NCBI RefSeq assembly: GCF_007745175.1
Contig: NZ_CP036271.1
Span: 2,376,154-2,440,153 of the forward strand
DNA from: Caulifigura coniformis
Lineage (GTDB): Bacteria; Planctomycetota; Planctomycetia; Planctomycetales; Planctomycetaceae
Reading direction: 5' to 3'
Length of the DNA: 64,000 nt
Made by a program: the position numbers and the translations under genes
Part shown: piece after piece, positions 1 through 7,858 of the stretch
Layout of the letters: each line of letters begins with the position of its first letter
How positions within the stretch are numbered: the first letter of the stretch is position 1
The notes under the pieces: model-generated
Seen by the model: only the letters and a program-made list of their open reading frames with translations
The model's database searches: none
What the model was told of the DNA's origin: nothing

Positions 1-2
1 TC

Positions 3-1955
3 AAAGGCGTGTTCACGCTGGGCGAACAGAACATCGAGACGCTGCAAAAGATCAAAGACCTCGCGGCCGAAGTCGACGCTCTTACAAAAAAACTGGAAAA
101 GCTGGGGGAGTCGTTGGGAGGGGCCGACGGAGCTGGCGGCAAGACCGGGGAACTGGACGTTCATGAAACCGCGATTCGAGATCAGTGCTGGTTGCAGAAA
201 CAGAAACACGACAAGACGCTCCAAGGTGCCTTCGTCGGTGTTCGTGACAAGAAGGAAAGTTTCAAAGCCAGGGTTCTCCAGGAGCGTTCGAACACCAAGG
301 GCAAGGTCGTTGACCTAGCGACGCTGGAAAAGCGAGCCTCGACCGTGTTCGGGGAAGCTCCAACGGCTGAGGCTGTCCTGCCCATGTTGGATGGCGCTGC
401 ACTGGCAGCGCACGAGTCCGCCGCGATCTTGAAAAAGCGAGTCATCGGCAAGGCCGACGTCGACATCGCTGCGATGATCAAGAAGCTCGGAAACAGCGAC
501 TGGGTGCGGGAAGGTCGGACGTTTCTCGATCAGAACGAGCAGAAATGCCCCTTCTGTCAGCAGCAAGTGTCCGCGACTTTTGAAAAGAGCCTCGCGGAGT
601 ACTTTGACGAGGCGTTCGAGAAGGACAGCAAGGCGATCGAATCACTGTGTATCGCGTACAAGAGTGATGCCGCACGATTGCAGCAGGAAGTGGCCGCGTT
701 GATCTCGGCTCCGTCCCGCTTTCTGGACGTCGAAAAGTTGAAGCTTGAGAAACAGATTCTCGATTCGACCCTGACCATCAACCTCCAGCGACTCGACGGG
801 AAACGGAAGGAGCCAAGCACCCCAGTCATTCTCGACTCGTTGCAGAATGTTGTGGCGGCGATGATCGCTCTGATCAACGACGCCAACAAGCAGATTGCGT
901 CCCACAACCTGACGGTCAAGAACCTGTCGGCGGAAAAGGCACAACTCACGCACGACGTCTGGAAGTTCGTCGTCACGGAATTACAGGCGGATTTGACCGC
1001 CTATGACTCAAAAAAGAGTGCGGTCCAGAAGGCAATCGACGGCATTCGTGCTCAAATCGAGGCGGCGAAAAAAGAGAAAGCGAAGAAGGAGGCCGATATT
1101 CGTTCGTTGGAAAAAACGACCACGAGCGTCCAGCCGACCATCGATGCGATCAATGCGCTACTGGGCTCATTCGGGTTCTCAGGATTCTCTCTCAAGGCGT
1201 CCAGCGGAAACAGTTACAAGCTAGTTCGAGCGGACGGCTCGGACGCCAAGGCAACGTTGAGTGAAGGAGAGAAGACGTTTGTCACCTTTCTGTACTTCTA
1301 CCACCTGCTCAAGGGCAGCGATTCCCAATCGGGAATAACCCGAGATCGCGTGGTGGTTTTCGACGATCCCGTATCGAGTCTGGACAGCGACGTCCTGTTC
1401 ATCGTGGGGAGCCTCATCAAGGGACTGTTTGACGAAGTACGAAACAAGACAGGACACATCAAGCAGATCTTCGTCCTGACGCACAACGTGTACTTCCACA
1501 AGGAGGTCACGTTTAACCCGAATCGGCGCAATCGGGATGCGATGAAGGAAGAAACGTTCTGGGTCGTGCGGAAGGCAGACACGTTCTCGAAGATCGAGAG
1601 GCATCTTTCGAATCCGATCAAGACCTCGTACGAGCTCCTCTGGGGAGAAGTGCGAAGCGAGAATCGATCCCGCCTGACGATTCAAAACACCTTGCGGCGA
1701 ATCCTGGAGAACTATTTCAAGATCCTCGGCGGCATCAACCCTGACCACATTTGCGACATGTTTCAGGGGAAGGAACGTCTGATCTGCAAGTCACTGTTCT
1801 CCTGGGTCAACGACGGTTCTCACTATGCCCATGACGACCTGTACGTTTCGATTGACGAATCGATGGTGCAGACGTACTTGAATGTCTTCAGGGAGATCTT
1901 CGTGAAGGCGAAGCACGAGGCTCACTTCAATATGATGATGGGACTGTCGGCCTGA
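3..1955 (+). CDS. AAA_13-family ABC/SMC-like ATPase, 5' end outside window
   Basis: The frame is open from the first bases of the window, so the gene begins upstream and the Walker A (in the first ~60 residues of AAA_13 proteins) is not seen. Counting from the GTG at 9: a FTLGEQN segment typical of the end of the N-terminal ABC half; charged coiled-coil stretches at about 50-175 and 200-390; a CPFC pair near 180 that looks like a zinc-hook CxxC; the ABC signature LSEGEKT near 416; Walker B VVVFDDPVSSLD near 447-458; a THN H-loop near 491. The last ~130 residues (NTLRRILENYF, SWVNDGSHYAHDD) match the usual AAA_13 tail. Known relatives include the anticodon nucleases PrrC and RloC, but I cannot identify their nuclease triad with confidence, so toxicity is unproven. 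It is the first visible gene of a tight operon: the next start codon directly follows its stop. Confidence 0.85.
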   Translation, partial: KGVFTLGEQNIETLQKIKDLAAEVDALTKKLEKLGESLGGADGAGGKTGELDVHETAIRDQCWLQKQKHDKTLQGAFVGVRDKKESFKARVLQERSNTKGKVVDLATLEKRASTVFGEAPTAEAVLPMLDGAALAAHESAAILKKRVIGKADVDIAAMIKKLGNSDWVREGRTFLDQNEQKCPFCQQQVSATFEKSLAEYFDEAFEKDSKAIESLCIAYKSDAARLQQEVAALISAPSRFLDVEKLKLEKQILDSTLTINLQRLDGKRKEPSTPVILDSLQNVVAAMIALINDANKQIASHNLTVKNLSAEKAQLTHDVWKFVVTELQADLTAYDSKKSAVQKAIDGIRAQIEAAKKEKAKKEADIRSLEKTTTSVQPTIDAINALLGSFGFSGFSLKASSGNSYKLVRADGSDAKATLSEGEKTFVTFLYFYHLLKGSDSQSGITRDRVVVFDDPVSSLDSDVLFIVGSLIKGLFDEVRNKTGHIKQIFVLTHNVYFHKEVTFNPNRRNRDAMKEETFWVVRKADTFSKIERHLSNPIKTSYELLWGEVRSENRSRLTIQNTLRRILENYFKILGGINPDHICDMFQGKERLICKSLFSWVNDGSHYAHDDLYVSIDESMVQTYLNVFREIFVKAKHEAHFNMMMGLSA

Positions 1956-2360
1956 GTGCCCGAAGTCGAAAGGGAACGGCCGTCGATGCCGGGAATTGAC
2001 CACCAGTTGCGTTCGGCAGAATCCGTGACCGCGCAGGGACTGTCCTCCGATGCGGCCGTGGTTTCGCAGTTGGAACAGCTTCGTCATCTCTGTTTAGCCG
2101 TATGCCCTGACTGTCTCGTCCAGCGTCGAACGGACAAGAAGAGAACGGCGGTAATCTTCGTGGTTCCCGCTCTCGCGAATATGAAGCAAGACAAGAACTT
2201 GATGACAGTCTGGCCCGGAGCGAGATCCGTCCGCCTGAGAATCATGTTCCCCAAGCCATCGCCGCGGGAAGAAGCCCTCGATCAGGCGAAGCTTTCGCAC
2301 TATTGCGAGCGAATGTTGGGGCTTCTGATCAATCTTGGTAATTCGACGACGTCAACATGA
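1956..2360 (+). CDS. Hypothetical protein, middle gene of the AAA_13-Nmad3 operon
   Basis: A 134-residue protein that I do not recognise. It starts with GTG immediately after the ATPase stop codon and its own stop overlaps the start of the Nmad3 gene (ATGA), so it is almost certainly translated by coupling with both neighbours. It has no signal peptide or membrane segment. A CPDC pair lies near residues 50-53 and could bind zinc. A hydrophobic strand (TAVIFVVPAL) follows at about 64-73. The C-terminal part (DQAKLSHYCERMLGLLINLG) looks helical. Its position between an ATPase and a predicted nucleotide-modification protein suggests a dedicated accessory or adaptor role, which is inference only. 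Confidence 0.6.
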   Translation: MPEVERERPSMPGIDHQLRSAESVTAQGLSSDAAVVSQLEQLRHLCLAVCPDCLVQRRTDKKRTAVIFVVPALANMKQDKNLMTVWPGARSVRLRIMFPKPSPREEALDQAKLSHYCERMLGLLINLGNSTTST

Positions 2361-3196
2361 AGATCATCTTCAGCCGCAAGGGTTTTGACCTCACGGCGGG
2401 CGGTTGCCCCAGCCCGATTCTGCCGGATGGCAGACTGGTTTCGCTGCCGATCCCGGATGACTGCGGCCCTTGGCGTTATCGAGATGTCCGACTGGGATCG
2501 GAGAGCCTTGCCCAGTTCGTGGAAGATCTCTCCCAAAAGCAGCTTCGGGGGGCATCGACGATGCATTTCGATCCGGATCTGCGCCGAGATGCCGTTCCAC
2601 GTGTGCGTGGATGGCGCCCGATGTTTGGACAGGGCGGAAAGGCAAGGACGCACCTAGCTGGCCACAAGATCGGAGAAGGCGATCTGTTCTTGTTCTTTGG
2701 GTGGTTTCGAGAAGTGGAGAAGGAGCGAGGACGCTATCGCTTTGTCCGGGGTGCACCACATCGCCACATACTGTTCGGCTGGCTGTATGTTGGAGAACGG
2801 TGGGAGTCCCCGTTTGTCGATCCTCCAGCCTGGGCACTGGACCATCCTCACCTGATCAATGACTACGAGAATGGAAGCTCGGTGTTCGTCGCCTCGGCGA
2901 AACGGCCCTTCGCAGCAGGCGTCTTCCAGGAATTCAGCGAAAGTCTGGTACTGACCGAGTCGGGGGCACCTCGCTCGTCGTGGCTGCTTCCAAGGTGGAT
3001 GCACCCTCGTGGAAAGAAATCCTTTCTGAGCTATCACGGAGAGCGCAGCCGATGGCGCAGTAGCAGAATGGGAACTCATCTGCGGACCGTCGGCCGCGGC
3101 CAAGAATTTGTGCTCAACACTGCCCATTATCCTGAGGCGGGGCCATGGGCGAACGAACTTGTCAGGAGAAACTCTGGCGATCCGGCACGCGAGTAA
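2357..3196 (+). CDS. Nmad3-family putative nucleotide modification protein
   Basis: A 279-residue protein whose N-terminus (FSRKGFD, then GGCPSPILPDGRLVSLPIP at about 15-33) matches the hallmark of the Nmad3 family (nucleotide modification associated domain 3), as I remember it. Computational work on hypermodified DNA bases predicted such proteins to act in DNA base modification; no biochemical activity is known to me. Other visible blocks are HFDPDLRR (~70), a hydrophobic GDLFLFFGWFR (~108-118) and an HRHILFGWLYVGE segment (~135-147) with histidines that could be catalytic or structural. It has no signal peptide. The start overlaps the previous stop by 4 bp, making it the last gene of the AAA_13 operon. 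The combination suggests a defence or DNA-modification cassette (inference). Confidence 0.8.
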   Translation: MKIIFSRKGFDLTAGGCPSPILPDGRLVSLPIPDDCGPWRYRDVRLGSESLAQFVEDLSQKQLRGASTMHFDPDLRRDAVPRVRGWRPMFGQGGKARTHLAGHKIGEGDLFLFFGWFREVEKERGRYRFVRGAPHRHILFGWLYVGERWESPFVDPPAWALDHPHLINDYENGSSVFVASAKRPFAAGVFQEFSESLVLTESGAPRSSWLLPRWMHPRGKKSFLSYHGERSRWRSSRMGTHLRTVGRGQEFVLNTAHYPEAGPWANELVRRNSGDPARE

Positions 3197-3551
3197 GCAG
3201 GGTACTTCCGTTGCGACCAGGTTTCCTGGGCCGATGCTTCGAGTTTGCGGACAGCGATTGGCACGAAAAAGCCCTCACGAAGCAGGAACAGACGGGCGGG
3301 CTAAAACCAGTCCGCTCGACCACCTCGTAAGGGCAACTTCATTGTCGACAATCAAGGATCGGCTTCTCAACACTGGCCGCGGATAAGATGACGACTAAAT
3401 CGAATTCAGTCCGCAGCCGACCAGCGGCCATGTAGCAGTCCTTTGCTCATTGATACGGAAAGTCGCGACCGTCAGGCACTTCGGAGTCGAGGGAGGGACT
3501 GGATTCACGATTCGAACTCGTGGCCACGAAGTTCATGTCACCACTCCCCGC
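3197..3551. other. Intergenic region between the Nmad3 operon and the transposase remnant
   Basis: About 355 bp without a convincing gene. The short rightward frames here have no family features and no good ribosome binding sites. I saw no strong hairpin with a T-run for the preceding operon. Confidence 0.4.
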
Positions 3552-4195
3552 CTAAGCCGCCTTCCGTTCGAACGACTTCACCAGGCCGCCCACGTAAGAC
3601 CGGACCTCGATTCTGTTCCGAATCGGTTTGTCCACCTCGTCGGGCACGGTGCCCAGCGGTGGCAAGTGGGCTCGCTCCATGTGGGCCCGTTGCCCGTTGT
3701 AGTACACGAGGAAGCTTTCGATGAGGTAGTCGAGATGCCGGTTACCAAAAAGAATGAATTTGAAGAGCAGCTCGTGCTTCAGAGTTTGTATCAGCCGCTC
3801 GCAGCGTCCATTCAGGTTCGGTGAGGCGACCGGCAAGGGGTTCGTCCTGAGTCCTCCCTTCTCGCACGCCGCTGTGAAGGCCCGCGAGAACTTCGTGTCC
3901 CGATCATGCATCAGGATGTCGGGCTTCTTCTCCCGGTCCTTCGTCTTAACCAGAAACTCCTTCGTCTGCCGGACCACCCAGGCCGAGTTCGGATGCTGCG
4001 TCGATTTCGAAACAATTGCTTCCCGTGTCCCAACTGAAGCAGACGACGGCGCTCATCGGGCTTTGTGTGGACCTGACCCTTGATCCTCGTGCGGAGAATC
4101 TTGTTCTCCTCCTTCAGGAATTCGACGTACCGAGCCAACTGGCGGTCGGTCACGGAGGCGATCAGGGCCAACAGTGGGTGGTAAATCGCCGCCAT
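3552..4195 (-). pseudogene. Degenerate integrase-core (DDE) transposase
   Basis: Two leftward frames together make one transposase. The N-terminal part (from 4195) reads AAIYHPLLALIASVTDRQL then ARYVEFLKEENKILRTRI, the usual N-terminus of integrase-core transposases common in planctomycetes. After residue ~55 the frame is lost. The C-terminal part (3552-3977) has the integrase core: DILMHDRDTKFSRAF (an Asp), then NLNGRCERLIQTLKHELL with the final Glu region, then LVYYNGQRAHM near the end. Part of the middle is missing, so the gene is frameshifted and internally deleted. Fragments of the same family occur at 16973-17060 and 20026-20130. No terminal inverted repeats were identified. Confidence 0.75.
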
Positions 4196-4325
4196 CCAGG
4201 TATCGTCGCAGTCTGTACTGTGGAATGGGATTACACATTCCTTGTACAGCGCTTTGACCCTTTGAAAACGACGGTGAAACGCTCTTCGAACGGATGATTG
4301 AGAAGTCGTTCTTCAAATGCGTCAC
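4189..4325. repeat. Diverged repeat: transposase upstream region, copy 1
   Basis: This stretch, covering the transposase N-terminus and the bases upstream of it, resembles 20091-20235. Shared strings include TATCGTCGCAG, GATTACACATTC, ACAGCGCTT and AATGCGTC, in the same order and spacing. In both places a small-ORF scar follows to the right. This shows that the same mobile unit landed, or was duplicated, at both sites and then decayed. Confidence 0.6.
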
Positions 4326-5195
4326 ATCTGTCGTATTTGGCCAAATCGTGAGCTGGCGTTGATCGCATCAGAGGGGATGCGCGTCGCCGTTGGACTTCGG
4401 CAAAGCTGCCTCCACCAGCGACACAATCGCCGCGCGGATGGAGGGCGAAAGATCGCCCCAAACTCCCTCGATGACGTCGAGTTCCCTCCCGATGTCAGCG
4501 CGAAGATCAAGACCTACGTCTACCGACTCATCGACCCCCGAAATGGCGAAACGTTCTACATCGGCAAAGGCCAGGGCAATCGCGTGTTCGCTCATATTCG
4601 CGACGACCTGGGTTCCGACGAGAGCGACACGCTCACCAACAAGTTGAAACGCATTCGAGAGATTCGGAATGCGGGCTTTGAGGTCATCCATGTGATTCAT
4701 CGTCACGGAATGGACGACAAAACGGCCTTCGAAGTTGAAGCGGCCCTTCTGGACGCATTTCCCGGTCTGACCAATCAAGCGGGGGGCGTGGGGAATAACG
4801 ATGTTGGGGCGATGCATGCGGGAGAGATCATTCGCCGTTATCGGGCAGAGCCAGCAGAGTTCATTCATCGGGTTATTCTGATCAACGTCAATCGGTCGGC
4901 AGTCGAGTCCTCTCTTTACGAGGCGACCCGTTATGCATGGAAGGTTGGACCAAAGGCTCATCGTGCAGAAGTCGTGCTCCCAACTGTCCAAGGGCTGATT
5001 GTTGGGGCTTTCATTCCGGAAAAATGGCTGGCTGCTGTTCCGGAGAATTTCCCAGGACGAGATGAAGTGCCGGGCCGCCTCGGCTTCATCGGCAGAGAAG
5101 CCTCGCGAGAAATCAGGGAACAGTACGTGGGAAAAAGAGTGCCAGATGCGTTCCGAAAACCGGGCTCTGCAAACCCCATCAAATATACGTGGTAG
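4317..5195 (+). CDS. GIY-YIG nuclease-domain protein (LEM-3-like group), start uncertain
   Basis: Residues from about 63 on form a GIY-YIG domain: YVYRLID as the GIY strand, FYIGKGQGNRVFAH as the YIG strand with the conserved Arg, then a helix and EVEAALLDAFP with the catalytic-type Glu. The rest (about 150-292) is an unassigned C-terminal region. The arrangement fits the COG3680 / LEM-3-like GIY-YIG group, cytoplasmic endonuclease-like proteins of unclear role. The first ~60 residues are translated from the reverse strand of the small-ORF scar (4368-4510) and do not look like authentic protein. No ATG or GTG sits close upstream of the domain in frame. The native start was probably replaced when the scar formed, so the gene may be 5'-truncated. 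Confidence 0.7.
   Translation: MRHICRIWPNRELALIASEGMRVAVGLRQSCLHQRHNRRADGGRKIAPNSLDDVEFPPDVSAKIKTYVYRLIDPRNGETFYIGKGQGNRVFAHIRDDLGSDESDTLTNKLKRIREIRNAGFEVIHVIHRHGMDDKTAFEVEAALLDAFPGLTNQAGGVGNNDVGAMHAGEIIRRYRAEPAEFIHRVILINVNRSAVESSLYEATRYAWKVGPKAHRAEVVLPTVQGLIVGAFIPEKWLAAVPENFPGRDEVPGRLGFIGREASREIREQYVGKRVPDAFRKPGSANPIKYTW
4368..4510 (-). repeat. Small-ORF scar, subfamily B, copy 1
   Basis: Read leftward this encodes a tail LDVIEGVWGDLSPSIR then AAIVSLVEAALPKSNGDAHP, closely matching the tail encoded at 33993-34125 (LDLIDSVWGDLPPSIR then AAIVSIVEAALPKPNS). At DNA level both contain GAAAGATCGCCCCAAAC or GGAAGATCGCCCCAAAC. No start codon or complete gene is left. It belongs to a set of five scars that mark module borders in the left half of the window. 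In planctomycete genomes I recall similar short genes ending in WP.L...I..GI..M...A next to integrases, so this is probably the 3' end of an integrase-linked small gene (partly recall). Confidence 0.6.
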
Positions 5196-5258
5196 AGTAT
5201 CGACGGCATTGCAGTGTTGTATCAGCCGTGATGCGATGGCACTCCAGTGCGAATGGCA

Positions 5259-5392
5259 TCAGATGGCGTCCTCACTCATCGTGATGAGTGCAGCCATGAA
5301 GGGCGCTGAGAGTCGTGGCCACGACTCGACGACCTTGAGCAGTTGGGGATCGACTGGTTGACAGTCAACGCCAGCGAGTGTCCGTCACACGG
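5259..5392 (-). repeat. Small-ORF scar, subfamily A, copy 1
   Basis: The leftward translation is CQPVDPQLLKVVESWPRLS followed by APFMAALITM, almost the same as the tail at 17068-17307 (CRPVDPQLLKFVESWPRLS). At DNA level GTGGCCACGACTCGACGA and GATCGACTGGTTGACA are shared or nearly shared with that copy. The reading frame ends early here through point changes, and there is no start codon. It lies between the GIY-YIG gene and the arsenic island and marks a module border. Confidence 0.65.
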
Positions 5393-5422
5393 CGCTCGGC
5401 TGCCACGTGTAAGATGAGCATG

Positions 5423-5794
5423 CTACGGCTCGCAGCACCCACCGCTTGCGCCCACCGTTTTGGCCCGCCGCCGGTCTGCTTGAAGCTCGGGCACTTCGGC
5501 AAAACAGGTTCCAACACATTCGATCAATCGACGGTGAAGATGGTCCCCAACTGGTGACAGCGAGTAGTGCCGCCAGAGACCGTCTTTCCGTGATTGAACA
5601 AGTCCAGACCGCTGCAGGAGCAGTAAGTGCCGAGAGATCTTGGGCTGCGGCTGCTGCAAAATGGTGGTGATATCACCCACGCAGCGTTCCCCCTCCAGCA
5701 ACAGAAACAGGATGCGAATCCGCGTGCGGTCCGCGAACGCGCGAAATAGCTGATCCATGGGAAGCAGCGGACGAGGCTTGTTTCGCAGTTTCAT
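5423..5794 (-). CDS. ArsR/SmtB-family metalloregulator (arsenic unit 2)
   Basis: A winged-helix repressor of 123 residues when started at the ATG at 5794. The frame is open further upstream, to 5977, but that part has no family features and would overlap the ABC ATPase gene. The core contains FRAFADRTRIRILFLLLEG, CVGDITTIL, then the recognition helix PQPKISRHLLLLQRSGLV and the wing KDGLWRHYSL. Cysteines occur in the CVGD helix, in CVGTC near residue 91-95 and as a C-terminal GGCCEP. Clustered thiols of this kind are used by ArsR proteins to sense trivalent arsenic. It is the last gene of a leftward unit with an ABC ATPase, a permease and a thioredoxin-fold protein, and may repress that unit through the palindrome at 8735-8756 (inference). 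Confidence 0.85.
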   Translation of the reverse strand: MKLRNKPRPLLPMDQLFRAFADRTRIRILFLLLEGERCVGDITTILQQPQPKISRHLLLLQRSGLVQSRKDGLWRHYSLSPVGDHLHRRLIECVGTCFAEVPELQADRRRAKTVGASGGCCEP

Positions 5795-5888
5795 GGCTGT
5801 GACTGCCCGATAATCTGAATGACCGCTGCGCATCGTGACGGCCGCAGACACAAAGTCAAATCCTGTGCCTGCGGCCGTGTCTGTCACC

Positions 5889-6584
5889 TCAGGCGACACA
5901 TCGTGCGGCGTTTCCGGCTGGTGAGTCCTGGATCCCGCCATTGACCAGCCGAAGCGTTCGCTGCGCACGTGCGGCACAGGCCGGATCGTGCGTCACGACG
6001 ATCAGGGTCCGACCTTCCTTGTGAATCTCGTCGAACATCGCCAGCACCTGCTCGCGAGTTTCGGGATCGAGATTGCCGGTCGGCTCATCTGCCAAAATCA
6101 ATGCTGGATTGATGGCCAGCGTTCGAGCCAGCGCCACGCGTTGCTGCTGGCCGATGCTCAGTTCCGAGGGCAAGTGCTGCGTTCGGTCTCCCAAGCCGAC
6201 ACGTTCGAGTGTCTGCCGCGCCCGATCAACCTGTTCCTCCTTCGGCACCCCGCCGAGGCACAACGGCATCTGCACGTTCTCCAGGGCCGTGAGGTACGGA
6301 ATCAGGTTGAACGTCTGGAAGATGAATCCAATCTTCGCGCCCCGCAGCCGTGTGCGGGCCGACACTGACAGGTCGTACATGGATTCCGTACCAAGCTGCA
6401 TCTTGCCGGTGCTGGGGGCCAGCATGCCCCCCAGGATCGAGAGCAACGTGGTTTTGCCGCTGCCGGACGGCCCCACAATCGCGACATACTCTCCATCGGC
6501 AATGTCGAGTGTCGTCGGCTGCAATGCCGTGACCGCAGAGCCGTGCCGATGATACTGCTTACTGATGTTGTTGAGTTTCAACAT
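5889..6584 (-). CDS. ABC transporter ATP-binding protein, LolD/MacB type (arsenic unit 2)
   Basis: A 231-residue ATPase with every ABC motif intact: Walker A GPSGSGKTT near 38-46, Q-loop FIFQTFN near 88-94, signature LSIGQQQR near 142-149 (Ile replaces the usual Gly of LSGGQ, as in some MacB-type proteins), Walker B LILADEPTGNLDPE near 162-175 and the switch His in VVTHD near 197. The family energises FtsX/MacB-type permeases that move substrates or act on envelope proteins without crossing the membrane themselves. The start is 2 bp from the stop of the permease gene at 6587, so the pair is one transporter. The next gene downstream is an ArsR regulator, which places the transporter in arsenic or related metalloid handling. 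Confidence 0.9.
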   Translation of the reverse strand: MLKLNNISKQYHRHGSAVTALQPTTLDIADGEYVAIVGPSGSGKTTLLSILGGMLAPSTGKMQLGTESMYDLSVSARTRLRGAKIGFIFQTFNLIPYLTALENVQMPLCLGGVPKEEQVDRARQTLERVGLGDRTQHLPSELSIGQQQRVALARTLAINPALILADEPTGNLDPETREQVLAMFDEIHKEGRTLIVVTHDPACAARAQRTLRLVNGGIQDSPAGNAARCVA

Positions 6585-6586
6585 GG

Positions 6587-7801
6587 TTACACCTCCTTAA
6601 AGCACAGGCACGGATCGAGACGGGACGCCCGCCAGGCGGGCCAGAGACTGGCGACGAGGGCGACCAGCACCGACAGGCCGACGGACAATCCCGCCAGCAT
6701 CGGAATCGGGCGAACACCGACATTGGCAAGGAGTGGTCCGAGCCAGAACGCGGCCACGCTCCCCAGGGCAAATCCAAACACACCGCCGACCAGTCCCAGT
6801 GCGAGTGCTTTCCCCATGATGAGCCGGAGGATGAAGCTGGGTGTTGCACCGAGGGCCATCAGCGTGCCGATCTCCTTACGGCGTTCGGACACGTTGGCAA
6901 ACAGCGAACTTGCCATGGCCGCGCCGCCGACGGCCAGCAACACCGCCAGGAACAGCAACGACAGATTCTCCATGAGGCGATTGACGTTCTGCTGCGTCTG
7001 AACCACCTGTGTGATGGTGACAACCTTGGCATCCGGCAGCAGCGAGTTCAGTCCACCGACGAGGCCACCGGCGATTTCCTTGCAGCAGCCGACGATCTCG
7101 ATCACGTTCACCACCGGACCGCTGGCCGAAAGTTCCTGCACCGAGTGCAGGTGGGCGAAGATCCGATCGTCATCGACAGTTCCCGTTGCCGGGAGGACCG
7201 CAAGGACTTTGAATGCCTCGCCGAACAGCGTGACGCTGGAGTCTTCTCTGAGAGCCAGCTTGGTCGCCGTTTCAGAGCCGACCAGCACTTCACGCTCACC
7301 GAGCGTCTCAATGACCCGTTTGCGGGCGAGCTGTGCGTGGTCGACCTCCTTGCCGGGGATTTCCACCGTCGATCCGCAGCCGATCGGGCGTGCAAACACA
7401 CCGGCTCCGCCCCAGGCCGCCTTCGCCTGAAACTCACTCTTGGGCAGGATACCCGTCACCGTCACTTTGCGTTCACCGACGGTCGCCGGAACGCTCAGCT
7501 TGGGGGACAGATTGTCGACGCCTTCCAGCGTCGACAGCGAAATCAGATCGACATACTCCTCCGGGAGTGTCTGCCCGTGACTGTCGGCCGCGTAGTAATC
7601 CTGCAGGCTCACATCCTTGGGAAGGATCAGGACGTTCGCCCCGAGCGAATCGACTTCCCGCATGACGGCCAGTTCCGAGTAGGTCGTGACCGTGCGGATG
7701 GCGACGAGTGAGGTGACGCCCAGCACGATGGCCAGCAGACACGTCAGCATCGGCACCGGCCGCTCAGAGAGTTCCTTTTGAATCAGCTTGATAAGGTTCA
7801 T
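6587..7801 (-). CDS. FtsX/MacB-type ABC permease with vicinal cysteines (arsenic unit 2)
   Basis: A 404-residue permease with the four-helix FtsX layout: one TM segment at about 17-37, a large extracytoplasmic domain at about 40-275 (MacB-PCD type), then three TM segments at about 279-300, 325-357 and 368-390. Two features are unusual. The extracytoplasmic domain has a vicinal Cys pair (IVGCCKEI, residues 239-240) plus Cys142. The C-terminal cytoplasmic motif, normally RLDPxxALR in MacB-like permeases, reads RLDPCLCF with a Cys-x-Cys at 398-400. Vicinal dithiols bind As(III) well in other proteins. The gene is directly coupled to its ATPase downstream and sits 57 bp after a thioredoxin-fold gene. 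I infer an arsenic or thiol-metalloid transport or envelope role; the substrate is unknown. Confidence 0.85.
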   Translation of the reverse strand: MNLIKLIQKELSERPVPMLTCLLAIVLGVTSLVAIRTVTTYSELAVMREVDSLGANVLILPKDVSLQDYYAADSHGQTLPEEYVDLISLSTLEGVDNLSPKLSVPATVGERKVTVTGILPKSEFQAKAAWGGAGVFARPIGCGSTVEIPGKEVDHAQLARKRVIETLGEREVLVGSETATKLALREDSSVTLFGEAFKVLAVLPATGTVDDDRIFAHLHSVQELSASGPVVNVIEIVGCCKEIAGGLVGGLNSLLPDAKVVTITQVVQTQQNVNRLMENLSLLFLAVLLAVGGAAMASSLFANVSERRKEIGTLMALGATPSFILRLIMGKALALGLVGGVFGFALGSVAAFWLGPLLANVGVRPIPMLAGLSVGLSVLVALVASLWPAWRASRLDPCLCFKEV

Positions 7802-7858
7802 GAATGAACTCCTTTCGGCGCAGGCATGCTTCTGAATGAAACACGCCGAAGTGTGAAA

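Noticed and set aside
9-1955. Calling the first gene RloC or PrrC anticodon nuclease
   Set aside because: The fold and CxxC hook fit, but the N-terminus is outside the window and I could not place the nuclease triad with confidence, so only the AAA_13 family level is claimed.
5795-5977. N-terminal extension of the ArsR at 5423
   Set aside because: The extra 61 residues overlap the ABC ATPase gene and lack winged-helix features; the ATG at 5794 gives a normal ArsR length.
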